DNA of 64,000 nucleotides, from NCBI RefSeq assembly GCF_001894925.1, contig NZ_BCXD01000004.1, forward strand, positions 41,378 to 105,377. Reading direction: 5' to 3'. This document shows, in pieces, positions 63,096-64,000 of the stretch. Source of the stretch: Rhodococcus rhodnii NBRC 100604 (GTDB lineage: Bacteria; Actinomycetota; Actinomycetes; Mycobacteriales; Mycobacteriaceae). The notes under the pieces were generated by a model. It did not search any database, was not told the DNA's origin, and saw only the letters and a list, made by a program, of their open reading frames with translations. Each line of letters opens with the position of its first letter. Position 1 is the first letter of the stretch. Both the position numbers and the translations under genes were made by a program.

Positions 63096-64000
63096 CCGGG
63101 CCGGACGCACCGCGGCCGCCCCGGCTCGCACCGTCGTTGCCAGGACGGCTCGCACCGTCGCTGCGGCGACGGTGGCCCACGCGGCGCAGAGCGCGATCCA
63201 CACTCCCGTCCCCACGACGTGCAGCCAGCTCCAGCCGGTTGCGGTCGCGGCGGCGTGCGCACCCACCGCGCACGTCCCCAGCGGGAACGTGAAACTCCAC
63301 CACGCGGCGGAGTAGGGCAGCCCGCGGTAGGCCGTCGCCACCGTGATCGCGGCCAGGCTCGCGACGGCCCCCGCCGCGACGGTGCCCGCCACGATCGTGA
63401 ACCCTGCCGCCACACCACGGGGCGCGAGATGGCTCACCGCGGCGATCGACTGGCCCACCACGCCCAGTGGAATCCACAACGCCGGACGGGCGATCGGCGC
63501 CGGCAGCCCGTCCGACAGCAGCCTCCCGAGCACGCCGCGCCCCACCGTCGCCACGCCCGCGGCCGCGGCGATCGCGAATCCCGCGCACACGACGCTCGCC
63601 GCATCCCGCAGCGTTCCCGGGGCGAGGCCCTGTGCCATCGCCCCGCCGGTCGCGGCGGACACCATCGGCGGCACGACGGCGAGCAGTGCGGCAGGGGAGT
63701 CGCACGTACGCTGCGCGATCGACTGCCGGATCAGGGCGACGCTCCACGTCACGACGCCCAGCATCGTTCCCGCGCACCACAGCGCATCCGCAACCCAGGC
63801 GCCGCCGAGGCCCGTCGCGTGCAGGGCCGCGCTCACGGCGGTCGTTCCCATCGCGACGGTTCCGACGAATGCGAACGTCGCGGGATCGCGCAGTTCGGCG
63901 GCGATACCGCGCGGGTCGGCGGCGCACCGATACGCGAGGGCGCCGGTGAGCGCCACGAGCAGCGTCGCGGCGCCGGCGGCGGCGCCGGCCGCGACGGCCC
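62811..64000 (-). CDS. SLAC1/TDT-like membrane transporter, N-terminus beyond the window
   Basis: The frame is open from the right edge, so the gene is partial at its 5' end. The visible part has about eight hydrophobic helices, including LPYSAAWWSFTFPLGTCAVGAHAAA, a signature of the tellurite-resistance/dicarboxylate transporter (TDT, SLAC1) family, and WLHVVGTGVWIALCAAWATVAAATV. These form anion or C4-dicarboxylate channels. The hydrophobic part ends near 63130. The remaining about 100 codons are hydrophilic and run antisense through most of the rhodanese gene, so the true stop may have been lost. A 14-bp direct repeat GGCTCGCACCGTCG (63123 and 63147) marks the end of the membrane part. Confidence 0.7.
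   Translation of the reverse strand, partial: AVAAGAAAGAATLLVALTGALAYRCAADPRGIAAELRDPATFAFVGTVAMGTTAVSAALHATGLGGAWVADALWCAGTMLGVVTWSVALIRQSIAQRTCDSPAALLAVVPPMVSAATGGAMAQGLAPGTLRDAASVVCAGFAIAAAAGVATVGRGVLGRLLSDGLPAPIARPALWIPLGVVGQSIAAVSHLAPRGVAAGFTIVAGTVAAGAVASLAAITVATAYRGLPYSAAWWSFTFPLGTCAVGAHAAATATGWSWLHVVGTGVWIALCAAWATVAAATVRAVLATTVRAGAAAVRPARSGHRGARRAGLDRTAGLDPCRRSAADGYGMDTLRFEIAGSLAAAPTDTADDVHRLRLGDLVDTSDELTERDRRHAGDPDLAVLVGLPNVDDRGP

Noticed and set aside
1..64000. tRNA, rRNA, CRISPR arrays, prophage or insertion sequences
   Set aside because: No tRNA-like cloverleaf, rRNA core sequence, regular repeat-spacer array, integrase or transposase was recognised by reading; a tRNAscan or HMM search was not possible here.

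Overview
The window is about 68% GC and densely packed with genes. It reads as chromosomal DNA of a mycolic-acid-containing actinobacterium, most likely Rhodococcus or a close relative. The main reasons are the ferredoxin reductase/acyl-CoA desaturase pair (Rv3230c/DesA3 type), the prpDBC operon with a divergent RamB/PrpR regulator, a DnaE2 mutasome polymerase behind a perfect actinobacterial LexA box, a DUF222/HNH '13E12' gene, and a cobalamin riboswitch in front of metE. No tRNA, rRNA, transposase or CRISPR array was recognised.

0.1-17.6 kb is a catabolic region. A tight + strand operon (540-4898) encodes five steps of the 3-hydroxyanthranilate meta-cleavage (2-aminomuconate) pathway in the order E-G-F-C-D, as in the 2-nitrobenzoate (nba) cluster of Pseudomonas. 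It is followed by an SsuABC/NMT1-type ABC importer and a metallo-beta-lactamase-fold hydrolase (5100-9478), then a LysR regulator. On the minus strand lies a translationally coupled pair, a KynB/isatin-hydrolase-like cyclase and a ThDP enzyme (10678-13121). Divergent from them are an NCS1 permease, a RutA-like flavin monooxygenase and an FAD oxidoreductase broken by two frameshifts (13363-17648). I suggest, as inference only, that this region feeds an N-containing aromatic or N-heterocyclic compound, possibly isatin or another indole breakdown product, towards anthranilate or 3-hydroxyanthranilate. The anthranilate hydroxylation step is not in the window.

17.6-31.3 kb holds small regulatory and redox modules: an ECF42-type sigma factor with its DGPF/YCII partner, a DUF6194 gene facing a tandem-HTH MerR regulator, an ADP-ribosylglycohydrolase, a TetR gene with a clear operator, a heme-oxygenase-like diiron enzyme beside a CDGSH protein and a HemK2-like methyltransferase, a sucrase/ferredoxin-like protein, a LexA-box-controlled DUF222/HNH gene, and an MMPL transporter with one frameshift.

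31.4-48.5 kb is core metabolism: metE under a B12 riboswitch, the desaturase system, a Mn/Zn-type ABC importer, and the methylcitrate operon prpD-prpB-prpC followed by pyruvate carboxylase. Together these four can turn propionyl-CoA into succinate while regenerating oxaloacetate. prpR is divergent.

48.6-64 kb holds an internally duplicated membrane protein, an MFS transporter facing an orphan FecB-like siderophore-binding lipoprotein, a four-copy 12-bp repeat cluster, an FdhF/YdeP-type molybdoenzyme, a complete siderophore ABC importer with an IdeR-like half-box, dnaE2, a rhodanese, and the 3' part of a SLAC1/TDT-like transporter that runs off the right edge. Starts were chosen by ribosome-binding sites and operon overlaps. 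All family assignments come from reading motifs, not from database searches.
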